DNA of 64,000 bases. It comes from Peribacillus glennii. Its GTDB lineage: Bacteria > Bacillota > Bacilli > Bacillales > DSM-1321. A program made the translations under genes and the position numbers. The notes beneath the pieces are model-generated. The model was not told the origin of the DNA and made no database searches. It saw only the letters and a program-made list of their open reading frames with translations. The stretch's first letter is position 1. Each line of letters starts with the position of its first letter. This document shows positions 19,244 through 28,142 of the stretch, in pieces. The DNA is taken from NCBI RefSeq assembly GCF_003429105.1, contig NZ_QVTD01000003.1:62001-126000 (forward strand), written 5' to 3'.

Positions 19244-19378
19244 TTATAGTTGGACCAATTTTTCAGTGTTTTTATCAACTACTTCAATATTTACAATAAT
19301 GTCCTCAATAGATTTTTCAATCGAGATTTTTGGATTCCAAGCCGTATCATTTTTCAATCTTTCTATACTTATTCGTAT
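19244..19378 (-). pseudogene. C-terminal remnant of a sugar epimerase
   Basis: The minus strand reads RISIERLKNDTAWNPKIS and then SIEDIIVNIEVV, ending at a stop codon 19246-19244. This is the typical C-terminal end of an extended-SDR epimerase. It is exactly the part missing from the intact ATP-grasp/epimerase fusion. It is joined out of frame to the ATP-grasp remnant upstream, so most of the epimerase has been deleted. Confidence 0.75.
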
Positions 19379-19845
19379 TCTACAGACACCTCTGAAACCT
19401 GGGAGATGATCCCCTTTTGTAAATTACTCACAAAAGGAATAATTGATATCTCCTTTGTGAGGGATTGGAAGCTCTTGTACAACATGATTTTCACTTATTA
19501 AATGAAAATCTTCCGCGGAATATATTAGGTTTAACTCGAGTGATCCCAATGCGCTTCGTGGTTTAGCAATTACAGGAAAAAGCATTTCATTTTTTTATAG
19601 GCTTGCATGAAAGATTCTTTATCGAAGCTAGTCACAAAGGAATTAGTAAACTGTTTCAACACCCGGCTCATCTTCACTTTATGTCTGCATTGTTCAATCA
19701 TATCAGTACTAGCTACAATGGGTTAACCCGATTTCTAGAAATTTATCGTTATGGCTGGAAATATTGTAAAGCTCATCATCCAATCCAGGAATTAAGATAT
19801 CAATTTTGTGGTTCTTGCATCGATCTAGTAAACAATCAATATCCT
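19379..19845 (-). pseudogene. Decayed duplicate of the ATP-grasp domain
   Basis: The segment aligns base by base, with many substitutions and several frameshifts, with 18373-18843 of the intact ATP-grasp fusion gene. Conserved patches include those encoding VSQVSEVS, SYSKSL-like variants and ELYNIS. Both ends are missing: the first ~57 codons and everything after about codon 215. No open frame survives. Confidence 0.85.
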
Positions 19846-19888
19846 AAATTTTTATGGGAAAAGGGATTGATATTGCTTTCTTACCAAA

Positions 19889-21721
19889 CTACGAATTGTT
19901 TTTAATCAATGTGGTTTGAAGAGATCCATCATCAGCTACCGTTACTTTATAATTTGAATTGTTTGGTGACACAAGAACCGTACTAAACTGTACAGATTTA
20001 TCGAATTGCTGGAAGGGCCGGCCCTGACAATTGACGATGTCGTATACTTCACCAATCGACAGCTTCCTTTGGAAAAAACCTGCCATCGACATAATCCCTT
20101 CCATAGTATTGGATGGATGTTCCCGCCCGGTAATAAACACATTTGTTGGTTTTTCAACAGGGAATTTCTTTGAAAACTGTATCTTGGCTTTCTCTCCGTA
20201 GGGGTCGATCAACTCGACTGTTTTTTCTTCCGGGTTAACATATATAAATTGCCAAATATTCTTTAGAGTATTAGAATTGTAACGGCCTGTTTCCTGTGAT
20301 TTTGGCCACTCTGAAAAAAAACCGCTGGATAACCCTGCACTTAATGCACTAACCGTAGCCCCGGCGCAAAAGTAAGTATCTTTTCTGGAATCTGATAGGT
20401 ATAAACCAATCGGTGCAGCCTTCCAATCTTCGGCCTCGAACAGACTATAGTTATAAATAAACGTGTAGGGTTTGGTCCAATCGACAGTATCAACCGGTAT
20501 GGAAATTTTTCTGCCATCTGAGCTTTTAAAATGAACGCCAGTCCCCCAGGTGCCATTTTTAACCCAGGTAGGGGAACCATGTAATTTAGCGTGTTTCGTT
20601 TCTCCCGATTTATCCAATATTGTAGATCCGCTGCCTTCATTAAAGAACCATAACGCTTTTAGTCCCATATCCTCTAATAAAGGAGCCTTTGTTAAGTCGC
20701 TATAAGGGGATGCTGAACCGTTATCACTGAAAAGCATTGCTCCCTCGCCCACTTTATTTATATAAGTTCCATGAGAATTAATATGGGCGGTTCCAGAAAG
20801 GATTTCTATATGGGTATTGGTATTCTCGATCCAAAATTTTTCAAAGTAATTTCTGATTCCTCTAGCAGAATAAATGGCCGTGTCACAGTCACTGACCTGA
20901 CCATGGCTAAAATTATTTACAGATCCACCTTCTATATATATCCCATACGAATCCTTATCAGACATTCCAGGGCCTCTTATGAATTTTATAGAAAAGTTAT
21001 TTCCATTTGGTGTCAATGTTTCATCATCCTTACCTGCCGCCGTCTTTAAATATATCCCCGTTTTTTTGAAATAAAAGATATACAAGTTAGAGACATCACA
21101 TACATAGACAGCTCCCTCTAGAACAATTCCATTTTTGGGATTGAATATGTTAACATTATCAATTGTTATTAACATGCTATCTTTAACAAAAATACCAGTG
21201 AACTTGTTTTTAAAACCTTCTGGAGGCTCAATTTGTAAATCTTTAATGACATGTGACTGTCCTTTGATTATTTCAAAGACGTTTCCTTTGTGTTGTGGAC
21301 GAATGACCGTATTTCTATTACCCGCGCCACGTAACTCAAAGCCTTGTTTTGACGGAATTGATAATGGTTCTGTAGTTGTATAATAGCCTGATGGCATAAA
21401 GACAATCATGTTATTTGAAGAAGCATAGTTAAAAATCTTTTGCAGAATTAACGTGTTTTCTCTAGGAGTATTTTTTGGATCGTAAGCTTTTAATGGAAAG
21501 GGCGGAAACCGAACGTTTATATATGGAGAGTGTATTTGATTTTCCATCTTCTCCGATTGCACCGACAAAATCTTAATTTTATCAGAAATCGACTTTCCTT
21601 TAAGAGTGTTTGCATCGGCTCGTTGTAAAATAACATTGTCATCCTCATCTTTAATTTTATATCCAAAAATGAAGGCAAAAAGAAAAAGTATTATATTTCG
21701 TATGAAGCTTCTACGAATCAT
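19889..21721 (-). CDS. Secreted/membrane-anchored right-handed beta-helix protein with C-terminal lectin-like domain
   Basis: A 610-residue surface protein. An N-terminal RR-containing signal or anchor (MIRRSFIRNIILFLFAFIFGY) is followed by a linker and then a pectate-lyase-superfamily beta-helix (about residues 80-340), with FMPSGYYTTTEPLSIPSKQGFELRG-type opening turns. The last ~240 residues (ALWFFNEGSGSTILDKSG onward) look like a concanavalin/LamG-type carbohydrate-binding domain. Proteins of this layout in polysaccharide loci act as lyases or glycan-modifying enzymes. No catalytic residues can be assigned. ATG 21721 sits 7 nt behind GGGGG; an upstream frame to 21754 is less likely. Confidence 0.75.
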   Translation of the reverse strand: MIRRSFIRNIILFLFAFIFGYKIKDEDDNVILQRADANTLKGKSISDKIKILSVQSEKMENQIHSPYINVRFPPFPLKAYDPKNTPRENTLILQKIFNYASSNNMIVFMPSGYYTTTEPLSIPSKQGFELRGAGNRNTVIRPQHKGNVFEIIKGQSHVIKDLQIEPPEGFKNKFTGIFVKDSMLITIDNVNIFNPKNGIVLEGAVYVCDVSNLYIFYFKKTGIYLKTAAGKDDETLTPNGNNFSIKFIRGPGMSDKDSYGIYIEGGSVNNFSHGQVSDCDTAIYSARGIRNYFEKFWIENTNTHIEILSGTAHINSHGTYINKVGEGAMLFSDNGSASPYSDLTKAPLLEDMGLKALWFFNEGSGSTILDKSGETKHAKLHGSPTWVKNGTWGTGVHFKSSDGRKISIPVDTVDWTKPYTFIYNYSLFEAEDWKAAPIGLYLSDSRKDTYFCAGATVSALSAGLSSGFFSEWPKSQETGRYNSNTLKNIWQFIYVNPEEKTVELIDPYGEKAKIQFSKKFPVEKPTNVFITGREHPSNTMEGIMSMAGFFQRKLSIGEVYDIVNCQGRPFQQFDKSVQFSTVLVSPNNSNYKVTVADDGSLQTTLIKNNS

Positions 21722-21787
21722 TGTATGTCCCCCTGGCATTTTTTTGATCCCCAAGATACACCTTTCTTCTTCCCCCGCAAAAAACCT

Positions 21788-22072
21788 TCAAATAAAGAAC
21801 TTTATAACCTTTTTATTTTTAGCAAGGATTGGCAGATCGATATCAAAAAATAAGATTATCGCATTAATCCCATTTTGATGACAATACTTCAATAAAAACG
21901 GAATATACGATCTGTCGTAAATAAGTGAAGTTACAACACATTTATCAGCATATTGCATTGCTGTGGAATTATTGGAACTATTCGCAATGTGTATTACACC
22001 TTCATTGATAACTTCTTTAAAAAACCGTACGATCTATCCTCGCCTGCCTGCAGATGTTAATAACAGTTTCAT
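21788..22072 (-). pseudogene. N-terminal remnant of a second ATP-grasp protein
   Basis: From an ATG at 22072 (GGAGG 5 nt before it) the minus strand reads MKLLLTSAGRRG, then an in-frame TAG, then IVRFFKEVINEGVIHIANSS and YADKCVVTSLIYDRSYIPFL, ending at a TGA at 21788. This is the N-terminal pre-ATP-grasp domain common in polysaccharide loci, with the ATP-binding part lost. The good RBS and single nonsense codon point to recent inactivation. It is not a copy of the fusion gene at 17.2-19.0 kb. Confidence 0.75.
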
Positions 22073-22139
22073 AGTTACCTCCAACAATTCAATAATTTTT
22101 ATAAATAGGTTGTTCTGCTGATAAAATTTGTATAAACAT

Positions 22140-23636
22140 TCAATTTGCTTTATCGGCGATAGAATACTTCTTATGCCTGATCCTTTTGATTAGGGGGACA
22201 ATCATTTCATATATGGTATCGAATTCTTCAATTTTTGCTAATTTACTGGCTATGACATAAAATACAATTCCAATAATAATTTGACATGCTAATGTAACGA
22301 GATCGTTGCCTGGCAAAACCATTCCACTAAGGAATGTAATGCCACCCATTGCAATGGAAATGATAAATCCCGGTGCCAAGTCTTTCATTTGTTCTTTTAC
22401 TGGGTATGAAATTACCTTCGATGAAAAATATGTGTTGAGCAGCAGGGAAACAAATGAATTAACGATAGCTGACCAAATTAATCCAATAATTCCAGACCCA
22501 TTCCATATGGACATGATGATAAGTAAAGTTAAAAGGGTTTTTTTGATAATTTCCACAAGGAGAAATAAATCCGACCTTCCTTTAACTTGAAGAATATTTA
22601 AATTTATCGCATGAAGTGGATACAGCATCCCCGCAATACACAGCAATTGAAAATACAATATTGAAGTCACCCATTTATCTCCATAAATAAGAGGTATAAG
22701 TGGGTTTGCGATGGCTGCTAAACCTAACATAATAGGGAAGAAAATAAACAGGGTTGTCTTCATTACCTTCCTAAATCCAATTTTCAATTTTTCTTCATCA
22801 TCTTGGATTCCGCTAAGAACAGGATAAGTCACACGCTGGATTGAAGCTGTTATAGATTGAGAGGCAACATCCCGTAACTTGACGGCGTTAGTGTAATATC
22901 CCAGTTGTGAAGAAGAATACAATCTGCCAATTAAAATAAAATAGATATTATTGTATGCTGTATCGATCAAGCCGGAAACTAACAGCTTTGAACCAAAGCC
23001 GAAAAGCCTCTTAAATGACTTGATGTTAAAGACAAAAGAAGGAATCCATTTATTAAATAACCATAGCAACACTGTTTGGATAAGCTGCATGGATATTGTT
23101 TTGATAACAAGACTCCATACACCATAGCCCCGAACTGCGCAGATCAATGCTAAAATGCCGGATGCGACTCCAGCAATTAAGTTTATTTTCGTCTGAGTTT
23201 TGAAATCCACATTCTTTATTAATATTACTCGTTGAATAATTCCAAAAGAATCGATGATCAAAACCAGGGCAAGAATTTTGAGTATCGGGGCCAGTTCCGG
23301 TTCTCTAAAAAAAACACCAATAGCATTGGAGGAAATGAATATTATAAAATAGAGAATAGAAGCCATAAAAAAATTAAAATAAAAAACTGTGGAGTAGTCC
23401 TCTTGGCTTGAATCCTTCTCCCGGACCAAGCCTTGGGTGAACCCACAGTCGATGATAGAGGTGGATATGGCTATCAGAACGGTCATCATGGCTATTAAAC
23501 CAAAATGTTCCGGCAATAATAATCTGGCTAGAACGATTTGGATGATAAATTGAATCCCTTGATTTGAAATCAAATCTGCCATGCTCCAAAATAAGCCTGA
23601 TAAGGTTTTCTTTTTCATAGGATTTATTTCCTGCAT
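22140..23636 (-). CDS. Polysaccharide flippase, Wzx/TuaB-like (MOP superfamily)
   Basis: Transports undecaprenyl-pyrophosphate-linked repeat units across the membrane. The 498 residues have about twelve to fourteen membrane segments and open with KKKTLSGLFWSMADLISNQGIQF, typical of the TuaB/WzxC branch. LLPEHFGLIAMMTV and IDCGFTQGLVREKD are family signatures. An ATG at 23618 (MKKKT) is an alternative start that has AGGA about 9 nt before it. It works with the Wzy-like polymerase two genes upstream and the Wzz-like protein at 33.7-34.4 kb. Confidence 0.88.
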   Translation of the reverse strand: MQEINPMKKKTLSGLFWSMADLISNQGIQFIIQIVLARLLLPEHFGLIAMMTVLIAISTSIIDCGFTQGLVREKDSSQEDYSTVFYFNFFMASILYFIIFISSNAIGVFFREPELAPILKILALVLIIDSFGIIQRVILIKNVDFKTQTKINLIAGVASGILALICAVRGYGVWSLVIKTISMQLIQTVLLWLFNKWIPSFVFNIKSFKRLFGFGSKLLVSGLIDTAYNNIYFILIGRLYSSSQLGYYTNAVKLRDVASQSITASIQRVTYPVLSGIQDDEEKLKIGFRKVMKTTLFIFFPIMLGLAAIANPLIPLIYGDKWVTSILYFQLLCIAGMLYPLHAINLNILQVKGRSDLFLLVEIIKKTLLTLLIIMSIWNGSGIIGLIWSAIVNSFVSLLLNTYFSSKVISYPVKEQMKDLAPGFIISIAMGGITFLSGMVLPGNDLVTLACQIIIGIVFYVIASKLAKIEEFDTIYEMIVPLIKRIRHKKYSIADKAN

Positions 23637-23654
23637 CTTTGATACCTACTTTAC

Positions 23655-24629
23655 TTATCTTTTTATTTTCAGCTTGCCATAACTCTTTAATTCAACGATT
23701 GTTGAATATATCTTTGGAAAAAAGAATTTCGAGTTGATTTTAGTTTTTTCCTTTATGCTCAAATTGTCATAAAATACTTTATATTTGGATTTTTTAATAT
23801 CGTTTATCCTGTTTTCAAGTAATAGTATTTCAAACTCCCTAAGCATAATAGTGTTTTCAATTACACTTTCATATTTATTATAAGTGTAGTGATTAAACTC
23901 GTTAAGCAGCTTTATATCCCCTTGTTTTACTTTAATTTTTTTATCTACTACATTCACTCCTGAATTTAATTTACTGGTCCAGGAGCTGTGACCTCCTGCT
24001 CTATAAGCTGCCATCACTTCATCTATATAGTATGCGTATCCTTGACTGGCAACGATCATCTGCATGGGATAATCTCCTACGTGCGCATTTTTATAAAATT
24101 CAGGTGGATCTTCCATGAATTTTTTTTTGTATAAGATTGAAGGTGTTGCACAAAAACCCCCTCCACCACTAATGATATCTTCGATCGGACTTTTACAAGT
24201 TTGCTGATAGGGTCTTACAAACTCCTTTGTAGGTGTCCCTGATTCTTCAACTATCTCTGCTGCATGAAAACACATGGAGCATTCAGGATTGCTTTCCATA
24301 TAATCAACTTGTTTCTGAAGTTTATAGGGATCAGTCCAAAAATCATCACCCTCACATATTGCTATGTACTTACCTTTTGCATTGCTTCGAAGCCTCATTG
24401 AATTTTGTCTTGCTCCCACATTCTTTTCTGAAGTTATTAATTTAATTTTACCAGGGTGCATGCTTGCATATTTTTGGACAATAGTCCTTGTATTGTCTGT
24501 ACTGCAATCTTCCCCAATTTGTATTTCAAAATCAAAATTTGTTTTTTGCATAATAAAACTTTCAATTGCATCAGCTATATAGTTTTCATGGTTATAAGTA
24601 ATGCAATTTATACTAACTAATACATCCAT
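23655..24629 (-). CDS. GT2 family glycosyltransferase
   Basis: Cytoplasmic GT-A fold transferase (324 aa) that adds a sugar to the lipid-linked repeat unit. The sequence starts MDVLVSINCITYNHENYI. It has IQIGEDCSTDNT and the metal-binding AICEGDDFWTDP motif, the hallmark of the capsular/EPS GT2 subgroup. ATG 24629 sits 9 nt behind AAGGGG; a frame extending to 24704 lacks an RBS. Donor and acceptor are unknown. Confidence 0.85.
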   Translation of the reverse strand: MDVLVSINCITYNHENYIADAIESFIMQKTNFDFEIQIGEDCSTDNTRTIVQKYASMHPGKIKLITSEKNVGARQNSMRLRSNAKGKYIAICEGDDFWTDPYKLQKQVDYMESNPECSMCFHAAEIVEESGTPTKEFVRPYQQTCKSPIEDIISGGGGFCATPSILYKKKFMEDPPEFYKNAHVGDYPMQMIVASQGYAYYIDEVMAAYRAGGHSSWTSKLNSGVNVVDKKIKVKQGDIKLLNEFNHYTYNKYESVIENTIMLREFEILLLENRINDIKKSKYKVFYDNLSIKEKTKINSKFFFPKIYSTIVELKSYGKLKIKR

Positions 24630-24729
24630 GTTAAATTTCCCCTTTTTACTGTCCGTTGGAACAAGATATGGTGAAAAAAAATCATCTAGCATCATTTCTT
24701 TCAAAGGTCCAAAAAGAACAGGAGTATTT

Positions 24730-26085
24730 TTAATTTCGATGAGCGATTATTTCAGCACTGGTAACATTATCACTGTTGGGTGTTAAATAGTTCCTTGCGA
24801 GTATGATCAAAAGCGTTAAATAAAAAAACTCATCAAAGTAAAGCATATCCAATACTAACCAAGGCAGGATGCATGCAAATATCAAGATTGAAAGATTGAG
24901 GATTTCAGAGGGACCTAATTTCACTTTATTAGATAAAATAGAGCCAACCATGCCCCACCATACAATAAAAAAACCTGAACCAATGATTCCCACTTGATAA
25001 ATGATCTGTATTAAAGTGTTGTGAGAGCTTTTCCCATTCAATAACTTTGACGTCAATCCTTCTCCAAAAAACAATCGATCACCATTGGAAAATAGATAAT
25101 GAATATACATATCGTACAGGTCGGTTCTTCCTGTGGTAAGTGACTGAGCATCCGAGATCATTGTGAATCTTTTTAAATAAAGGTTGAATTCTTCAGTGAA
25201 AAGATGATTTGCAACAGCAATGCCTGAGACAATTAATATTGTTATAGCCACCCCAAACTTATAAAAGATATTCCGCTTTGCCACGACCAGACTGAATATC
25301 CAAAGTGCAATGATTCCAGCGATACATAATAAGAACATTTTTGAAACAGAAAGCATACCATAATACAATAATGCCAATATTGAAATGATTTGCAGTGTTA
25401 TCAACATACTGGTCCTGGTTTTGTAAAGGACGATTAAAAGTGACGCAATGGCGACAATGATATTTACTGAGTAAAAGTTAGCATCACCATAAAAACCGCT
25501 TAACCTGGTTAAACCAATATCTTCCCATTTATACACATCTATATAGGCAAGCATATGCGGGAAATTCATTAGTGTTTTGGCAGAAATGCAAGCCGATAAA
25601 ACCCCCGTAGTTAAGTATAGTACGCATGTTTCAAAATCAATTTCCTGCTTGTATATACTTATATAAACGGGAATGAAAATTAGCATCATAATAAAGAACA
25701 GATAAGACATATCAAAAGAAAAACCATTAAAGAGTTTAACTAGCAGGGTATAACCAATAAAAAAGAATAGAAGAAATAAATACTGAATACGATAAAGCTC
25801 TTTTTTAAAAAACCTCCACGTTATCAGTACTAAGACGCATGGAACAACAAGTGTAAAGAATGTAAACGATTCAGGACCTGTCTTTAATACTGGCGACCAA
25901 GGAAGATAGAAGAGCATGATTGGCAAGAAGTATTTTTTGTTCGCAATCAATGTTATCCCCGTAAATAATAGTAATGAACCGAAAAGCAACATTTGATTGT
26001 CATAGCTATGGCCAATAGAGAGGATAATTATGTTTAGTAAGCATAAAATCAATAATTTAATATTCTTTTTCCTTACTTGTTCCAT
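24730..26085 (-). CDS. O-antigen ligase/polymerase-like protein (Wzy)
   Basis: Polytopic membrane protein of 451 residues with about eleven spans and a large periplasm-type loop (roughly 285-345), the layout of Wzy polymerases and WaaL ligases. The loop ends in GRTDLYDMYIHYLFSNGDRLFFGEGL and SSHNTLIQIIYQVGIIG, which match the Wzy_C pattern (FGxG...HN...L). It should link repeat units outside the membrane. GAGGAG lies 8 nt before the ATG. No other polymerase candidate exists in the locus. Confidence 0.82.
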   Translation of the reverse strand: MEQVRKKNIKLLILCLLNIIILSIGHSYDNQMLLFGSLLLFTGITLIANKKYFLPIMLFYLPWSPVLKTGPESFTFFTLVVPCVLVLITWRFFKKELYRIQYLFLLFFFIGYTLLVKLFNGFSFDMSYLFFIMMLIFIPVYISIYKQEIDFETCVLYLTTGVLSACISAKTLMNFPHMLAYIDVYKWEDIGLTRLSGFYGDANFYSVNIIVAIASLLIVLYKTRTSMLITLQIISILALLYYGMLSVSKMFLLCIAGIIALWIFSLVVAKRNIFYKFGVAITILIVSGIAVANHLFTEEFNLYLKRFTMISDAQSLTTGRTDLYDMYIHYLFSNGDRLFFGEGLTSKLLNGKSSHNTLIQIIYQVGIIGSGFFIVWWGMVGSILSNKVKLGPSEILNLSILIFACILPWLVLDMLYFDEFFYLTLLIILARNYLTPNSDNVTSAEIIAHRN

Positions 26086-26102
26086 TTTTCCAGCTCCTCG
26101 TA

Positions 26103-27281
26103 CTATATCAAGTTACTAAACTGCTTAATAGCTGTTTCATTGCTGAAATTTTGTATTCTTAAATATTCTTTATACTTTTGAAGGATTGCTGGCTGATCCA
26201 CAACTCTCCTTAAAGAGTTATATAATTCTTCTTCATTATTTCCAGATACAATACCCTCTTTGCCCTCTCTTATCATTTCCCTAGCGGATATGGTGTTTGT
26301 TGTAATTATGGGTACACCTAGGAACTTAGCCTCTTCAAATACCATTGGAGCCGCTTCATGAATTGATGGTAAAAGAAATACATCCGCGTTTTTGATATAT
26401 CGGTATGGATTTTCTTGATTTCCATAAAGGATGATGTGTTCTGACAAATTGTTGTTAAGAATTTCTTTTTCAATTTCGCTTCGTTGGGGACCTCCACCGA
26501 TTATATGCCAACGTATTCTGTAATTTTCTTTAATAAGGCGTTTGATAATACTTATCCCTCTTATAATCCCTTTTTCAGGGCTTAGCCTGGCAACTGTTAC
26601 AATATTCAAACAATCTAATGGATATTCAATGGGATTAATGATTGATTTGTCATAGTATTCAGAGAAATTATGGCAGTTATAAACACAGTAAGTTTTTTCT
26701 TCTAATTCGGGAACTGCTTTTATAAAATTCCGGCGGCATCCCTCTGAGACAGCAGCAATCTTGTCAAAATATTTATATATGGATCGGTTTCGAGCTGTAT
26801 TTGTTCCATTATTTAAAATATCGCAGTGGATGAATGTAATCCTCTGTTTTGCTTTTACTCTCTTTAAAACAAACTCATTGCATCCCCCGTACAAGATTTT
26901 TTCATTCTCGTTGTGTAAAAATGAAATGGCGACATCAAACCCTGATAACTTTTTTTGAGTTGAAACTAAAAAGGATAAAGGGAAATGATTACTAAAAATC
27001 TTTGTGTATAATGCACAAGCAGCTCTTGCTACATAGAATATAATTCCCATTTTTTTAGTCTGGGCTTGAGACATACCAAGTAATTTTAAAAATGGCGACG
27101 CTTCAATGACTTTCACTTCAGGAGGTATTAGTTTGGCATAATCTCCACTGCAGTTAAAAACAAATAGGGTAATTTCATATTCATCTTTAATTTGATGAAT
27201 CAAGTTGACTAAAGAACGCTGGACTCCACCTGCTACAAGGTTATTATTGACAAACAGGACTTTTTTTTTTTCATTTATCAT
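26103..27281 (-). CDS. GT4 family glycosyltransferase
   Basis: Retaining GT-B transferase (392 aa). The N-terminal half has FVNNNLVAGGVQRSLVNLI, with the acceptor-side glycine loop. The C-terminal half has VARLSPEKG (donor-binding) and LPSIHEAAPMVFEEAKFLG, the EX7E motif. Closest in style to EpsD/EpsF and CapM-type enzymes. ATG 27281 is 5 nt from GGAGA; an ATG at 27296 is possible. It lies 17 nt upstream of wzy in the same operon. The sugar added is unknown. Confidence 0.88.
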   Translation of the reverse strand: MINEKKKVLFVNNNLVAGGVQRSLVNLIHQIKDEYEITLFVFNCSGDYAKLIPPEVKVIEASPFLKLLGMSQAQTKKMGIIFYVARAACALYTKIFSNHFPLSFLVSTQKKLSGFDVAISFLHNENEKILYGGCNEFVLKRVKAKQRITFIHCDILNNGTNTARNRSIYKYFDKIAAVSEGCRRNFIKAVPELEEKTYCVYNCHNFSEYYDKSIINPIEYPLDCLNIVTVARLSPEKGIIRGISIIKRLIKENYRIRWHIIGGGPQRSEIEKEILNNNLSEHIILYGNQENPYRYIKNADVFLLPSIHEAAPMVFEEAKFLGVPIITTNTISAREMIREGKEGIVSGNNEEELYNSLRRVVDQPAILQKYKEYLRIQNFSNETAIKQFSNLI

Positions 27282-27341
27282 ACTAGTCTCCATCATAATA
27301 TTTTATGGATTTATAATCACTTTAGGATATAAAGCTTTTGA

Positions 27342-28127
27342 TTAAACTAAATGCTTCCTTTTACCTTCGATCATATATTTAATAGCTTGTATCAATCCCA
27401 TTTCGTCTTTATACAAATTATGCCTCCTTATTGCATACTGAAGGATGAGCAAATACGATAATTTTTTTGATAGAGTAGCATAAAAAATACCTTTATCAAT
27501 AAAATATTTTTTATTATGACCCGTAAACCAAGTCGAATCTTCTTGAGTAACAATACCGATTTGAGCAGGATATTTATAAATTTTTAACCCCTTTTTTAGA
27601 CATTCATATAAAAATAAAGTATCTTCACCCGCACTATATTTAGCACCGCCACCAAATAATAAAGAGAAAAAAACATTGGCTCTGATTACACTTTCTCTCC
27701 TAAATGCAATACTAACGGCTCCATATCGCATAAAATTAAAATAATTAATAGTCGAACCTTTATTAATTTCCATTGGCCCTTGCCTATCTTTATTTAGACT
27801 GGGGACATTAAAAAGTATTATGTCTGCTTTAGTGTTATGCTTAAAAGCATCTAATACAATGTTTTGATAATGATCATCATAGACAACATCATCATCAGCT
27901 AAAATGCATATATCTCCTGTAGCCCTCATTAACGCGGAATTCCTGCTTAGGCCGATGCCTCTTTCATTAAATGAATACATTTTAATATGCCTGTTTTTTT
28001 CTTTAAGTTCTGTATAATCGGTTTTCTTGCATTGGTTTATTATTAGGGCGTTTCCATTTATATTCATTTTATTTACCAGGGACATATCTACTTGGTGCAT
28101 TGTTGATACCAAAACTTCGATTTCCAT
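27342..28127 (-). CDS. GT2-like glycosyltransferase (short)
   Basis: Cytoplasmic protein of 261 residues with a GT-A nucleotide-sugar-binding domain. The core is GIGLSRNSALMRATGDICILADDDVVYDDHY, where DDD is the metal-binding site. The C-terminus (KKYFIDKGIFYATLSKKL) matches the small EpsJ/EpsH-like proteins found in Bacillales and Lactobacillales EPS loci. AAGGAG lies 6 nt before the ATG. The first 40 residues lack the usual PTYN opening, so it belongs to a divergent GT2 subgroup. Confidence 0.78.
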   Translation of the reverse strand: MEIEVLVSTMHQVDMSLVNKMNINGNALIINQCKKTDYTELKEKNRHIKMYSFNERGIGLSRNSALMRATGDICILADDDVVYDDHYQNIVLDAFKHNTKADIILFNVPSLNKDRQGPMEINKGSTINYFNFMRYGAVSIAFRRESVIRANVFFSLLFGGGAKYSAGEDTLFLYECLKKGLKIYKYPAQIGIVTQEDSTWFTGHNKKYFIDKGIFYATLSKKLSYLLILQYAIRRHNLYKDEMGLIQAIKYMIEGKRKHLV

Positions 28128-28142
28128 TATCTTCTCCTTTTC

